Notes: generated by a model from the sequence alone, not told the origin. A DNA stretch of 64,000 bases from Ferrovibrio sp965278975 (GCF_965278975.1 NZ_OZ257126.1:1116001-1180000); one strand, 5' to 3'. Positions 52,744 to 62,630 are shown, numbered from the stretch's first letter. Translations and numbers: made by a program.

Positions 52744-53544
52744 CTAGCTGAAGCGATAGCTGTCCATCGACAGCGAGCCGAATTCCATCGAGCGGTGCAG
52801 TGCCTGCGCCGGCTGGCCCGGGGTGGCGGCCCCCAAAGCCACGAAGAGCGGCAGGAAATGCTCGTCGGTCGGATGGTTCCGCTGCGCTTCCGGCGCCCTG
52901 GAACGGTAGGCCACCATATCCTCGTCGCGCCGTTCGGTCAGGGCCGCATTGACCCAGTCGGCGAAGGCGGCAGCCCAGGCCTGGGCCGGGGCATCGGGGC
53001 CACGGCGGTCGAGTTCACGCAGGTTATGGGTCAGCGAGCCGGAGGCCAACACCAGCACGCCCTGCTCGCGCAGCGGCCGCAGCGCCTGGCCCAGCGCATA
53101 ATGGTGCGCCGGGTCGCGATGCGGCTGCACGGAGAGTTGCAGCACCGGGATATCGGCCGCCGGGAAGCCGAGCAGCAACGGCGTCCAGGCGCCATGGTCG
53201 AGGCCCTGGCGCGGATCGATGGCAGCCTTGAAACCGGCCTGATTCAGCCGGTCGGCGATCTCGGCGGCCAGCACCGGGTCGCCCGGGGCGGGATAGCGCA
53301 GCTCGTAAAGCGGCTGCGGGAAACCATAGAAGTCATGGATCGTCTCGGGCTGGCGGGCGGCGCCAAGCATCGGCTGGTCGGTTTCCCAATGGGCCGAAAC
53401 CGCCAGGATGGCGCGGATATCCTCAGGCGGCACCACGTCCTGCAGCGTCTTCATGAAATGATGCGCCGGCGTGCCGCTCAGCACCGTGGTGGGAGCGCCG
53501 TGGCTGATGAACAGGGTCGGCAGGGCAGTCATTGCGGGGCTCAT
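52744..53544 (-). CDS. DODA-type extradiol ring-cleavage dioxygenase (YgiD-like)
   Basis: A 266-residue class III extradiol dioxygenase of the DOPA dioxygenase group. The metal-binding histidines are visible in LFISHGAPTT, VSAHWETDQPML and LASGSLTHNLREL. HDFYGFPQPLYELRYPAPGD and GLDHGAWTPLLLGFP are family blocks. It opens catechol rings, and YgiD acts on DOPA; the true substrate here is unknown. The start could be 53544 or 53532, neither with a strong ribosome binding site. It lies 39 bases before murJ on the same strand. Confidence 0.88.
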   Translation of the reverse strand: MSPAMTALPTLFISHGAPTTVLSGTPAHHFMKTLQDVVPPEDIRAILAVSAHWETDQPMLGAARQPETIHDFYGFPQPLYELRYPAPGDPVLAAEIADRLNQAGFKAAIDPRQGLDHGAWTPLLLGFPAADIPVLQLSVQPHRDPAHHYALGQALRPLREQGVLVLASGSLTHNLRELDRRGPDAPAQAWAAAFADWVNAALTERRDEDMVAYRSRAPEAQRNHPTDEHFLPLFVALGAATPGQPAQALHRSMEFGSLSMDSYRFS

Positions 53545-53678
53545 GCTGAAAAGGACTGCCTTTCAGCTAGCGCGGCGGCGAAAACCCGGCAAGCCGCCGG
53601 CTGAGTAACCTGGCCACTCCGGGGTAACCGGCCATGTTCCTGAAGTGTTTAAATGTGAAACAGCATCCTCGGGCATCC

Positions 53679-53710
53679 CCGGCCCAGCCAAGCCGGGGCT
53701 GCTGGGCCGG
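53679..53710. terminator. Strong hairpin downstream of the 65-residue protein gene
   Basis: CCGGCCCAGC (53679-53688) and GCTGGGCCGG (53701-53710) form perfect 10-bp arms with a 12-base loop. It lies after the gene ending at 53757 and before the dioxygenase start. No T-run follows, so termination is only inferred. Confidence 0.4.
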
Positions 53711-53756
53711 CCTGGCTGGGTCTGGGTAAGGCCTTGAACGGCCTGGAAGCGAAGGC

Positions 53757-53954
53757 CTACTCGGCGACCAGGACCTTGGCGCTGCGGAAGCGGAGGGTCG
53801 GATTCGCCGCGTCCTGAGTCTGGGCGAACAGCCGGCGGGCAAAACCGGTGAAGAACTGGCCAATGGCGGCGTGGACATCACGGATCGCCTCGGCGCGGAG
53901 CTGATGCGCGCGGGCACGGTAGAAACCATAGGTATCAAGCGTAATCCGGGGCAT
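53757..53954 (-). CDS. Small protein of unknown function (65 aa)
   Basis: A 65-residue protein, MPRITLDTYGFYRARAHQLR at the start, predicted to be a helix with an Arg-rich face (ARAHQLRAEAIRDVHAAIGQFF). An excellent ribosome binding site, AGGAGGCCC, lies just before the ATG, and the gene is divergent from a LysR regulator. No family is recognised with confidence; it resembles the short helical alphaproteobacterial proteins related to DUF1127/RSP_7527. Its size and setting fit a LysR-controlled target. Confidence 0.6.
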   Translation of the reverse strand: MPRITLDTYGFYRARAHQLRAEAIRDVHAAIGQFFTGFARRLFAQTQDAANPTLRFRSAKVLVAE

Positions 53955-53994
53955 TTGGGCCTCCTGCCTGGGGTTGACAGGAGGAATCTACTGC

Positions 53995-54005
53995 ATTGCA
54001 GCAAT
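53995..54005. promoter_or_regulatory. Palindrome between the small gene and LysR gene (candidate operator)
   Basis: ATTGC-A-GCAAT is a perfect palindrome with a one-base centre in the divergent gap, 41 bases from the small gene start and 52 from the LysR start. It is a candidate LysR-type site. Confidence 0.35.
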
Positions 54006-54056
54006 TTCAATAATACAGCATATTTTCATTAATTACTGACTGTTAGGACATAATAA

Positions 54057-54965
54057 ATGGACAAGCTGGCGGAAATGACCTGCTTCCTGCGCGTGGTGGA
54101 CAGCGCCGGCTTCGCCGCCGCCGCCGTCAGCCTGGGCCTCACCCCGTCTGGTGTATCGAAGCAGATCGCGCGGCTGGAGGACCGGCTGGGTGCCCGGCTG
54201 CTGCAACGCACGACACGGCGTGTCAGCCTGACCACCGAGGGCCGCGCCTATTACGAACAGGCACGCGAAATCCTGGCCGATATCGAAACCATGGAAGCCA
54301 GTGTCGGCGGCGCCGAGCGGGTGGCGCGCGGGCTGCTGCGGGTCAACGTGGCGCATGGCTTCGGCATGGCGCAGATCGTGCCGCTGATCCCGGCCTTCTG
54401 CGAGCGCCATCCGCAGATCGAAGTGCAGTTGAATTTCGCCGACCGCATCGTCGACCTGCTGGCGGAAGGCGATGATGTGGGCATCCGCCTGGGCCGCGTG
54501 CGCGATGAAGGCCTGATCGCCCGGCGCCTGGGCGAACACACGCGCATGATCTGCGCCGCGCCAAGCTATCTCGCCCGCCACGGCACGCCTCGCCTGCCAG
54601 CCGAACTCGAAGGCCACCGCGCCGTGCTCAGCACCAATGTGCCGCTGATCAATGCCTGGCCGTTGCGCCAGCCGGACGGCAGCGTGCAGATGGTGACGCT
54701 GCCCGGCGTGGTGTCATCGGATAGCGGCGACGCGCTGTTCCGCATGGTGCTGGCCGGCATGGGCATTGCCTATACCGCAGATTTCCTGATCCACGAGGCG
54801 ATCCGCGATGGCGGCCTGGTGCCGCTGTTGCAGGAGTATACCGCGCCGCAGATCTGGCCGATCCATGCGGTGTATCCGGCGCGCAAGCATCTGGCAGCGA
54901 AGGTGCGCGCCTTCGTCGATTACCTGGCCGAGAGCTTCAGCCCGCCGCCCTGGAAGCTGAGCTGA
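54057..54965 (+). CDS. LysR-family transcriptional regulator
   Basis: A 302-residue LysR protein. The winged helix occupies 1-62 (MTCFLRVVDSAGFAAAAVSL, GVSKQIARLEDRLGARLLQRTTRRVSLTTEGRAYYEQ), and the effector-binding region follows (VAHGFGMAQIVPLIPAFCERHPQIEVQLNFADRIVDLLAEGDDVGIRLG). The C-terminus (YPARKHLAAKVRAFVDYLAESF) is typical of the subgroup. TAGGACA precedes ATG 54057. It is divergent from the small gene at 53757 and convergent, with a 29-base overlap, with the threonine aldolase gene. Confidence 0.92.
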   Translation: MDKLAEMTCFLRVVDSAGFAAAAVSLGLTPSGVSKQIARLEDRLGARLLQRTTRRVSLTTEGRAYYEQAREILADIETMEASVGGAERVARGLLRVNVAHGFGMAQIVPLIPAFCERHPQIEVQLNFADRIVDLLAEGDDVGIRLGRVRDEGLIARRLGEHTRMICAAPSYLARHGTPRLPAELEGHRAVLSTNVPLINAWPLRQPDGSVQMVTLPGVVSSDSGDALFRMVLAGMGIAYTADFLIHEAIRDGGLVPLLQEYTAPQIWPIHAVYPARKHLAAKVRAFVDYLAESFSPPPWKLS

Positions 54966-55986
54966 GCAGGGCGGCGACATCCGCCTCGCTCTTGTCGAAA
55001 GCGCAGACGAAGCGATAGATGGGGCCGTCTTCGCTACCAGGCTGATCACTCCAGGTATGGAACAGCGCGCCATCGGCGGCCAGGCCGGCGCGAATCTTTT
55101 CCGGCAGCACGGCGAATACTTCATTGGCCTGCACCGGATAGGCGATGCGCACCCCCGGCATGGCGGCGAAGCCATCGGCAAGCTGGCGTGCGCGGGCATT
55201 GGCATGGCGCGCCAAACGCAGCCACAGATCATCATCCAGCATCGCGGCCAATTGCGCCGAGAGGAAACGCATCTTGGAAAACAGGTGGCCGGCGCGCTTG
55301 CGGCGGAACAGGAAGCTTTCGGCCAGCTCAGGCTTGAAGAACACCACGGCCTCGGCAGCCAGCGCGCCATTCTTGGTGGCGCCGAAGCTCAGCACATCGA
55401 CACCGGCTTTCCAGGTCAAGTCGGCGGCGGAAGCATTGCTCGACACGACGGCGTTGGCGAAACGCGCGCCATCCATATGCACATGCAGGCCGCCATCATG
55501 GGCAATTTTGCTGAGCGCCGCGATTTCGCTGACCGAATAGATCGTGCCGGCCTCGGTGGCCTGGGTCAGGCTCAGCGCGCTTGGCTGCGGATTATGCTGC
55601 GAGCCGCGCCAGCCGAGGCTCAAGGCGCGCGTGAGCGCCTCGGGCGTCAGCTTGCCATCGCTGCTGCCGGCAAGGCCGAGCATCTTGGCGCCGCCGGTGA
55701 AAGCCTCCGGCGCGTTGCATTCATCCACCTGGATATGGCTTTCCTCATGGCAGTAGATCGCGCCGTGCGACGGGCAGATCGCCGCCAGCGCCAGGGCATT
55801 CGCCGCCGTGCCGGTGGCAACCGGAAACACGCGGCAATCGGTGCCGAAAAGCTGCGAGAAGCGGCGGTCGAGATCGCGGCTGATATCATCGGCACCGTAG
55901 CTCGATGCATTGCCGGTATTGGCCCGCTGCAACGCGGCGAAAATTTCCTGCGCGGCGCCGGCTACATTGTCGGAACGGAAATCCAT
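54937..55986 (-). CDS. Low-specificity L-threonine aldolase
   Basis: A 349-residue PLP enzyme. MDFRSDNVAGAAQEIFAAL at the start, NTGNASSYGADDIS, FPVATGTAANALALAAI, HVHMDGARFANAVV (cofactor Asp) and the Schiff-base lysine K205 in SFGATKNGALAAE match the fold type I threonine aldolases. It cleaves L-threonine and allo-threonine to glycine and acetaldehyde. The last 29 bases overlap the end of the convergent LysR gene. It lies 10 bases after the JAMM gene's stop side on the same strand: the metallopeptidase gene (55997-56434) is immediately upstream. Confidence 0.93.
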   Translation of the reverse strand: MDFRSDNVAGAAQEIFAALQRANTGNASSYGADDISRDLDRRFSQLFGTDCRVFPVATGTAANALALAAICPSHGAIYCHEESHIQVDECNAPEAFTGGAKMLGLAGSSDGKLTPEALTRALSLGWRGSQHNPQPSALSLTQATEAGTIYSVSEIAALSKIAHDGGLHVHMDGARFANAVVSSNASAADLTWKAGVDVLSFGATKNGALAAEAVVFFKPELAESFLFRRKRAGHLFSKMRFLSAQLAAMLDDDLWLRLARHANARARQLADGFAAMPGVRIAYPVQANEVFAVLPEKIRAGLAADGALFHTWSDQPGSEDGPIYRFVCAFDKSEADVAALLSSASRAAG

Positions 55987-55996
55987 CGCGAGAACC

Positions 55997-56434
55997 TCAA
56001 ACGATCTGCAGGGCCAGCGGCGTGAAGCCGCCCGATTGAAACGCGAAAGCCGCCGGCAGCATAGCCTTGCCCGCCGTAACGGATGAAATCAGCCAGAGCA
56101 GGTCCGGCTCATAAGCCGAAGCAGCATCGGTGGCGGAAGGTTCGGCGCGGCCATCGGGATGGCTGTGCCAATGGCCCAGCAGCCTTTCCCTGGGCAGCTT
56201 TTCCTCTGGCGGATGTTCCGGCCCGGCGGCCTCGCGCAGGGCACGCCGCAGGCGGATTTGCGTCGCCGGATCAACCTCGAAATGGCGCCTCGGATCCGGC
56301 GCCACATTCTCAGCCGGCACGATGCGGGTGATGCACTCGCCCTGCCCCACCAGCAGGGCACAGGCCTCATCGGGATAGGCGGCTTCCGCCAGGGCGAGCA
56401 ACTGATCCGCCAGCGCGCGCGGCAGCGAAATCAT
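55997..56434 (-). CDS. JAMM-type (M67) metallopeptidase
   Basis: A 145-residue Mov34/MPN domain protein with a complete JAMM site: E23 in PDEACALLVG and H90, H92, S100, D103 in HWHSHPDGRAEPSATD. Bacterial members remove ubiquitin-like or sulfur-carrier peptides or act in cysteine and molybdopterin metabolism. No partner gene of that kind is seen here. The start at 56434 follows a duplicated 18-base segment shared with the end of the DUF6476 gene. The threonine aldolase gene follows 10 bases downstream. Confidence 0.88.
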   Translation of the reverse strand: MISLPRALADQLLALAEAAYPDEACALLVGQGECITRIVPAENVAPDPRRHFEVDPATQIRLRRALREAAGPEHPPEEKLPRERLLGHWHSHPDGRAEPSATDAASAYEPDLLWLISSVTAGKAMLPAAFAFQSGGFTPLALQIV

Positions 56435-56466
56435 TTCTCGACCTGCCAAATCATTTCTCGACCTGA
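56429..56466. repeat. 20-base tandem duplication at the DUF6476/JAMM junction
   Basis: The 18-base segment 56429-56446 recurs exactly at 56449-56466 (period 20). The second copy holds the last codons and stop of the DUF6476 gene; the first holds the ribosome-binding region and start of the JAMM gene. Removing one copy would leave an ATGA stop-start overlap. Confidence 0.8.
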
Positions 56467-56807
56467 ATGGTGAGTTGGCCGATCGGCTGCAATGTCTGGC
56501 TATGCAGGGCGAACAGCCGCTCGGTGCCATCGGCCAGCCGCACGCGGACAATGATGCGCTCGCCGCTGGCGAATACATCGGCGACGCGGCTGTTGCGCGG
56601 CAGGTTCAGCACCTGCTCGGCAAAGGCCGGAGAGAGATTCGCCGGCACCGGCTTGGCTGTCTGCTTGGCGGCTTCGGCGCGGCGCTGCGGCACGCCGGTG
56701 ATCAGGCCGACGATCAAGGCCATGATCAGCGCCACGAACACCACGCTCAAACCGATGACGAGCGGCTTCAGCCAGCGTAGTCTCGGGTCCGTGTCCTGGT
56801 CCGCCAT
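56451..56807 (-). CDS. DUF6476-like small membrane-anchored protein
   Basis: A 118-residue protein with one membrane segment (LRWLKPLVIGLSVVFVALIMALIVGLITG) and a short periplasmic domain. That domain pattern (LPRNSRVADVFASGERIIVRVRLADGTERLFALHSQTLQPIG) is typical of the alphaproteobacterial DUF6476 family; function unknown. The start is ATG 56807 rather than 56828. It is divergent from the RluD-like gene with no room for separate full promoters (21 bases), so control regions must overlap coding sequence. Confidence 0.75.
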   Translation of the reverse strand: MADQDTDPRLRWLKPLVIGLSVVFVALIMALIVGLITGVPQRRAEAAKQTAKPVPANLSPAFAEQVLNLPRNSRVADVFASGERIIVRVRLADGTERLFALHSQTLQPIGQLTIQVEK

Positions 56808-56827
56808 GATGATAAGCTCGCACCCCA

Positions 56828-57826
56828 ATGCCTGATTTTTCCGAAACCAGCGCGCCGCTGGTGCCTGAGGATCGTGCCGGCACCAGGCTCGACCGCTATC
56901 TTGCCGAGGCGCTGGATTTCTCCCGCTCGCGGCTCAAGGCGCTGATCGAGGAAGGCCATGTGCGGCTCGGCGGCGAGACCATAACCGACCCCTCGCGCAA
57001 GATCAAACCGGGCGAAAGTTACAGGGTCGCGCCGCCGGAAGCAGCAGCGGCGGAACCGCAGGCGCAGGAATTGCCGCTGGATGTGGTCTACGAGGACGCG
57101 CATCTGATCGTGGTGAACAAGCCGGCCGGCCTGGTGGTGCATCCGGCGCCGGGCAACCCGGACCTCACCCTGGTGAACGCCCTGCTGCATCATTGCGGCG
57201 ACAGCCTTGCCGGCATCGGCGGCGTGAAGCGCCCCGGCATCGTGCACCGCATCGACAAGGATACCTCCGGCCTGCTGGTGGCGGCCAAGACCGACGCGGC
57301 ACATCACGGCCTCGCGGCGCTGTTCGCCGAGCATGACATCGAGCGCGAATACCAGGCCATCGTCTGGGGCCTGCCCAATCCGCTGCGCGGCAGCATCACC
57401 GGCGCCATCGGCCGTGACCCGCGCGACCGCAAGCGTATGGCGGTGCGCGGCGATAATGAGAGCAACAAGGGCAAGGCCGCGATCACGCATTACGCCGTCG
57501 AGCGGCAATTGCTCGATGGCCAGGGCCATGCCTTCGCGGCGCTGCTGCGCTGCAGGCTTGAAACCGGGCGCACGCACCAGATCCGCGTGCATATGACCGC
57601 CAAGGGCCATGCGCTGATCGGCGATCCGGTCTATGGCCGCATGCGCTCGCTGAAACCACTGAAACTGCGCAGCGAGGCGGAAGCGGCCCTGCGCGGCTTC
57701 CGCCGCCAGGCGCTGCATGCCGCCGTGCTTGGTTTCCGCCACCCGATCAGTGGCGAGGACCTGCATTTCGAAGCGCCGCTGCCCGATGACTTCGCGGCCT
57801 TGCTCAAGATCCTCAGTTCAGTTTAA
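56828..57826 (+). CDS. RluA-family 23S rRNA pseudouridine synthase (RluD-like)
   Basis: A 332-residue enzyme. The N-terminal S4 domain (about 15-75: TRLDRYLAEALDFSRSRLKALIEEGHV) binds RNA. The catalytic domain has GIVHRIDKDTSGLLVAAKT with the catalytic Asp D143, and RLETGRTHQIRVHM. Length and S4 domain match RluD, which makes pseudouridines 1911, 1915 and 1917 in 23S rRNA. Its end overlaps the convergent dienelactone hydrolase gene by 14 bases. Confidence 0.93.
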   Translation: MPDFSETSAPLVPEDRAGTRLDRYLAEALDFSRSRLKALIEEGHVRLGGETITDPSRKIKPGESYRVAPPEAAAAEPQAQELPLDVVYEDAHLIVVNKPAGLVVHPAPGNPDLTLVNALLHHCGDSLAGIGGVKRPGIVHRIDKDTSGLLVAAKTDAAHHGLAALFAEHDIEREYQAIVWGLPNPLRGSITGAIGRDPRDRKRMAVRGDNESNKGKAAITHYAVERQLLDGQGHAFAALLRCRLETGRTHQIRVHMTAKGHALIGDPVYGRMRSLKPLKLRSEAEAALRGFRRQALHAAVLGFRHPISGEDLHFEAPLPDDFAALLKILSSV

Positions 57827-58781
57827 ACGTCTCGCGCACGGCCTGCTTCAGGGCCGCGAGCGAAGCCGCCTTGGCCGCCGCATCGGGGCCACCGCTGACG
57901 CCGCGCGTGCGGCAGACCGCCAGGGCCTTGGGCGCATCGGCATTGGGCCGGCCATCGGCACCGGCGGTCTTGATGCCGCTGGTCTGCTCCACCCAGCTCA
58001 AATCCGCCTGCTGCACGAAGAAGCATTTGCTCCAGTTCTCGCCATTGGGCTGCGACCAGGCGGCGCCGACGCCATCCCAGCCATGCTGCGCATTGGGATA
58101 GATCACCATGTCGAGCTTGGCGCCGCCGGCCTTCAGGCTGTCGGCGACGCTGCGGCAGCTTTCGGTGCCGACATAGGTATCGGCGGCACCCAGCAGCATC
58201 AGGATCGGTGCGCCGGTGGTGCGGGTATCGCGGTAATGCGTATCGCAGGCGGGATAGAACGGCACATGCAGGGCGAAACGCGGGCCATCGGGCACATAGC
58301 GGTCGGCAATCACCCGCAGCGCGCTGCGCAACGCCACGGCGCCGCCCTTGGAGAAACCGGCGATGCCGATGCGCGTGGCATCGATGCGCGGATGCGCCGC
58401 CGCCGCCTTCAGCGCGCCGAAGGCATCGGCGATCATGTCGTTGGTGGTTACCGAGACCTGATCGGCCATGGTGGATTTGACGCCGCGCGGGGTGAAGGAA
58501 TCCGGGATGATCGAGGCCACGCCCATGGCGGAGAATTCCCGCGCATAGGCGTATTCGCGCGTATCCGTCACACCGCCGCTACCATGGTGCAGCAGCATCG
58601 CCGGCAGCTTGGCATCGCCTGGCGGCAGGAAAAGCTCCGCCGTCACCGTGACCGGGCCGTTGCGGGACGGCGCGGTGAAGCTCAGCACCTCGCGCTGCAC
58701 CTGGGCATGTACAGCCGGCGCATACGCGGCTGGCGCGAGCAACAGAATGGATATGAAACCGATAACCGGCAGGCGAGCCAT
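57813..58781 (-). CDS. Exported dienelactone hydrolase-family protein
   Basis: A 322-residue alpha/beta hydrolase with a signal peptide (VIGFISILLLAPAAYAPAVHA). The nucleophile lies in GIAGFSKGGAVALR (Ser in G-F-S-K-G), the acid in LLGAADTYVG, and the base in PNAQHGWDG. The family includes dienelactone hydrolase, which uses Cys; here Ser is the nucleophile, as in many esterase-like members. Substrate unknown. GGAGGGGGGAC before ATG 58781 supports the start. It is convergent with the RluD-like gene (14-base overlap). Confidence 0.88.
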   Translation of the reverse strand: MARLPVIGFISILLLAPAAYAPAVHAQVQREVLSFTAPSRNGPVTVTAELFLPPGDAKLPAMLLHHGSGGVTDTREYAYAREFSAMGVASIIPDSFTPRGVKSTMADQVSVTTNDMIADAFGALKAAAAHPRIDATRIGIAGFSKGGAVALRSALRVIADRYVPDGPRFALHVPFYPACDTHYRDTRTTGAPILMLLGAADTYVGTESCRSVADSLKAGGAKLDMVIYPNAQHGWDGVGAAWSQPNGENWSKCFFVQQADLSWVEQTSGIKTAGADGRPNADAPKALAVCRTRGVSGGPDAAAKAASLAALKQAVRETFKLN

Positions 58782-58865
58782 GTCCCCCCTCCTCTGCATT
58801 GCATGCAACACAGCCTAGCGCAAATTAATGACCCGCCCTATCCCCCATTGAGATAGGGTTCCGGC

Positions 58866-59351
58866 ATGAGCGTAACCGCTGAAACCCTGGGTGTGGTCAA
58901 CCCTGATTTGTGCCGGCTGCTGGCCTATTGGCAGCGGCAGCGCGGCGACCGCGCCATGCCGACCCGCGCCGATATCGACCCGCTGGATTTCCGCTACATG
59001 CTCGGCTCCATCGTGCTGGTGGATGTGGAGCCGGCAGGGGGTGACTACCGCTACCGCTTCCGGCTGGTGGGCGTAAACGTGGTGGAGCATGCCGGTAACG
59101 ACCTGACCGGCCATTACATCGAGGATTACCCGGGCCAGGAATTCGCCACCAAGCTGCGCGAGAGCTATACCGCCCTGGTGGCCGGCAAAGTGCCGCGCCG
59201 GGTGCAGCGGCGCGAATTCAATGATGGCCGGTTCTACGAGATGGAGGCCTTGCTGCTGCCGCTGGGAGCTGGCGGGAATGTGACCATGATCATGGTCGCG
59301 CTGGCCTTCGGCCCATGGGAAGAAAGCGGGTATTTACCGGAAATCCGCTAA
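58866..59351 (+). CDS. PAS_5-type PAS domain protein (copy 3 of 3)
   Basis: A 161-residue protein with LLAYWQRQRGDRAMPTRADID, then LGSIVLVDVEPAGGDYRYRFRLVGVNVVE, a near-ideal match to the shared core of the other copies (1078-1554 and 10122-10760). There is no output domain. It lies 137 bases before rpoH on the same strand; read-through into rpoH is possible but not shown. Function unknown. Confidence 0.8.
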   Translation: MSVTAETLGVVNPDLCRLLAYWQRQRGDRAMPTRADIDPLDFRYMLGSIVLVDVEPAGGDYRYRFRLVGVNVVEHAGNDLTGHYIEDYPGQEFATKLRESYTALVAGKVPRRVQRREFNDGRFYEMEALLLPLGAGGNVTMIMVALAFGPWEESGYLPEIR

Positions 59352-59488
59352 ATACCCTGTTTACAATGTTTCCAGCCCCGGCCCCATTTCTGCCGCAATC
59401 GGCCTTTCAGATATTGAACATGAGCGACCGAGATACCACATCTTCGCTATCGTCCGGGGCCAACCCGGCCGGGGGAGTAAATCGCACC

Positions 59489-60382
59489 ATGTCACGAAGC
59501 CTGACCGTTCCTGCTATTTCCGCCGATGGCGGCCTGTCCCGTTACCTCTCCGAAATCCGGCGTTTCCCGATGCTGGAGCAGGAAGAGGAATTCATGCTCG
59601 CCAAGGCCTGGCGCGAGCGTGGTGACGTCGACTCGGCCCATAAGCTGGTGACCAGCCATTTGCGCCTGGTGGCGAAGATCGCCATGGGCTACCGCGGCTA
59701 TGGCCTGCCTTTGGGCGAACTGATCGCCGAGGGCAATATCGGCATGATGCAGGCGGTGAAGCGCTACGACCCGGATCGCGGCTTCCGCCTCTCCACCTAT
59801 GCCATGTGGTGGATCCGCGCCTCGATGCAGGAATACATCCTGCGTTCCTGGTCGCTGGTGAAGATCGGCACCACCGCCGCCCAGAAGAAGCTGTTCTTCA
59901 ACCTGCGCCGCATGCGCGGCCAGCTGAAGGCGATCGATGGCGGCCAGCTCACGCCCGAGCAGGTCGAAACCATCGCCAAGCAGCTCGATGTGGCGCGCGA
60001 GGACGTGATCGCCATGGACCGCCGCCTGGCGGCGCCCGACAGCAGCCTGAATGCGCCGCTGCGCGGCGATGAGGAAGGCGATGCCCAGTGGCAGGACTGG
60101 CTGGTGGACGAAACCCCGAGCCAGGAAACCCGCCTGGCCGATGGCCAGGAAAGCGGCCTGCGCCACAAGCTGCTGATCGATGCCATGGCCAGCCTGAACG
60201 AGCGCGAGCGCGACATCCTGGTGCAGCGCCGCCTGGTGGATGAACCGGCGACCCTGGAAGACCTTTCGGCGCGCTACAGCATCAGCCGTGAGCGCGTGCG
60301 CCAGATCGAGGTGCGCGCCTTCGAGAAGGTGCAGAAAGCGGTGCGCGAAGCCGCCATCCGCGACGGCATCACGGCGCTGTAA
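59489..60382 (+). CDS. rpoH: RNA polymerase heat-shock sigma factor RpoH (sigma-32)
   Basis: A 297-residue group 3 sigma factor. It begins MSRSLTVPAISADGGLSRYL, typical of alphaproteobacterial RpoH. Region 2 has RLVAKIAMGYRGYGLPLGELIAEGN and RLSTYAMWWIRASMQEYILRSW; QKKLFFNLRRMRGQL is the RpoH box of the sigma-32 group; region 4 has LEDLSARYSISRERVRQIE. It directs RNA polymerase to heat-shock promoters such as that of groESL (5970-5999). GGGGGAGTAA precedes ATG 59489; ATG 59420 is an in-frame alternative. A clean terminator follows at 60405. Confidence 0.94.
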   Translation: MSRSLTVPAISADGGLSRYLSEIRRFPMLEQEEEFMLAKAWRERGDVDSAHKLVTSHLRLVAKIAMGYRGYGLPLGELIAEGNIGMMQAVKRYDPDRGFRLSTYAMWWIRASMQEYILRSWSLVKIGTTAAQKKLFFNLRRMRGQLKAIDGGQLTPEQVETIAKQLDVAREDVIAMDRRLAAPDSSLNAPLRGDEEGDAQWQDWLVDETPSQETRLADGQESGLRHKLLIDAMASLNERERDILVQRRLVDEPATLEDLSARYSISRERVRQIEVRAFEKVQKAVREAAIRDGITAL

Positions 60383-60404
60383 ACAGCACCCATCCTGAAA
60401 AACA

Positions 60405-60437
60405 AATGGCCCGCTTTTCAGCGGGCCATTTTCGTTT
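60405..60437 (+). terminator. Rho-independent terminator of rpoH
   Basis: Stem AATGGCCCGC (60405-60414) with GCGGGCCATT (60421-60430), six-base loop TTTTCA, then TTCGTTT. It lies 22 bases after the rpoH stop and may also serve the convergent GAF gene. Confidence 0.9.
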
Positions 60438-60458
60438 GCGGTGAACCGCTCCGGCAGC

Positions 60459-61031
60459 TCAGTGCAGCCACTGGCGCTCTTCCTCGCGATGCGGGAAGAG
60501 ATCGACCTCATCGAAATCATCGGCCTGCGGCATTTTCGCCTGCGGCTGCGGCACGCCGCCGAAATCACGGATGGCGCCAGACAAAGCCTGTGCCAGCTTG
60601 CGCAGCACATACACATCGCGCTCGCGCCAAGTGCCGTTCCGATCCAGGCGTTCGCAGCAGAACATCGCGGTCGGCTGGTTGCGGCTATCAACCAGCAGCA
60701 GGTCCAGGCGGTCCTGCAATTGATCGACCTGCTGGCCATCCTGATTGAGCTGCGGCGCGTTATCGGTGTTGATCGCGGAACTCATGCCGCCGGAAGCCGC
60801 CTTGATGTAGACCTCGGCTTCATCGCGCGGGATCACCTTGCCTTGGCTGAAATTGCCATCGCGGCCATCGAGCTGGCGCTGGCAGATCATGGCGCCATCC
60901 TCATCGAACAGCCAGATGCCGACGCGGGTGGCCTGGGCCACTTCCACGGCATCGAGGCAGATCGCCTCACAGATGCCGTCGATGTCATCAAAACGGGTCT
61001 GGTCGGACTGGGCTTGCTGGGTACGGAGCAT
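60459..61031 (-). CDS. GAF-domain protein
   Basis: A 190-residue soluble protein whose main part is a GAF domain (about 20-165): ICEAICLDAVEVAQATRVGIWLFDEDGAMIC, and DLLLVDSRNQPTAMFCCERLDRNGTWRERDVYVLRKLAQALSGAI. No output domain is attached. Its ligand is unknown. AAGGAA precedes ATG 61031; a GTG at 61070 is an alternative. The gene is convergent with rpoH across the terminator at 60405-60437. The 277 bases between its start and purA hold a 9-bp hairpin (61146-61168) but no clear promoter. Confidence 0.75.
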   Translation of the reverse strand: MLRTQQAQSDQTRFDDIDGICEAICLDAVEVAQATRVGIWLFDEDGAMICQRQLDGRDGNFSQGKVIPRDEAEVYIKAASGGMSSAINTDNAPQLNQDGQQVDQLQDRLDLLLVDSRNQPTAMFCCERLDRNGTWRERDVYVLRKLAQALSGAIRDFGGVPQPQAKMPQADDFDEVDLFPHREEERQWLH

Positions 61032-61308
61032 CGCTACAACTTCCTTCAAAAGGCGGTGTTGTTGCAGCACAATCTAAGCCCATTAGAAGGAAACAGAAAT
61101 TAGCTTCTGATTATGAGCAGTTAAATTCAGCTAATGCCGGCAATTGCCGCGCGTATGACACGCGCGGCGTTCTGCATCGAATAGCAATGCGACGGAATAT
61201 GCGCGGGAAATGCGGACTCCGGATTTCTACCCATGCCGAATGGCGTAGTTCCGCAGCCCGCTTGATTCGTCCCGAAGGCAATCCCCGCAGGGATCAATCC
61301 GCCCTGAA

Positions 61309-62601
<1,293 letters not shown>

Positions 62602-62630
62602 CGCCTGATCCCTTAGCGTTGATTTTTTTG

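Noticed and set aside
49615..53604. Open frame of over 1300 codons on the plus strand
   Set aside because: It lies antisense to trpS, murJ, the DUF2333 gene and the dioxygenase gene, all with clear families. Strong GC bias at third positions removes stops on the opposite strand; its product has no recognisable domain.
53567..54010. 147-codon open frame across the small gene
   Set aside because: Overlaps the better-supported 65-codon gene in another frame and includes the hairpin at 53679-53710; no ribosome binding site.
61146..61168. Perfect 9-bp hairpin GCCGCGCGT/ACGCGCGGC as a purA terminator
   Set aside because: No T-run follows on either strand and it lies 140 bases past the purA stop; left as an unexplained structure.
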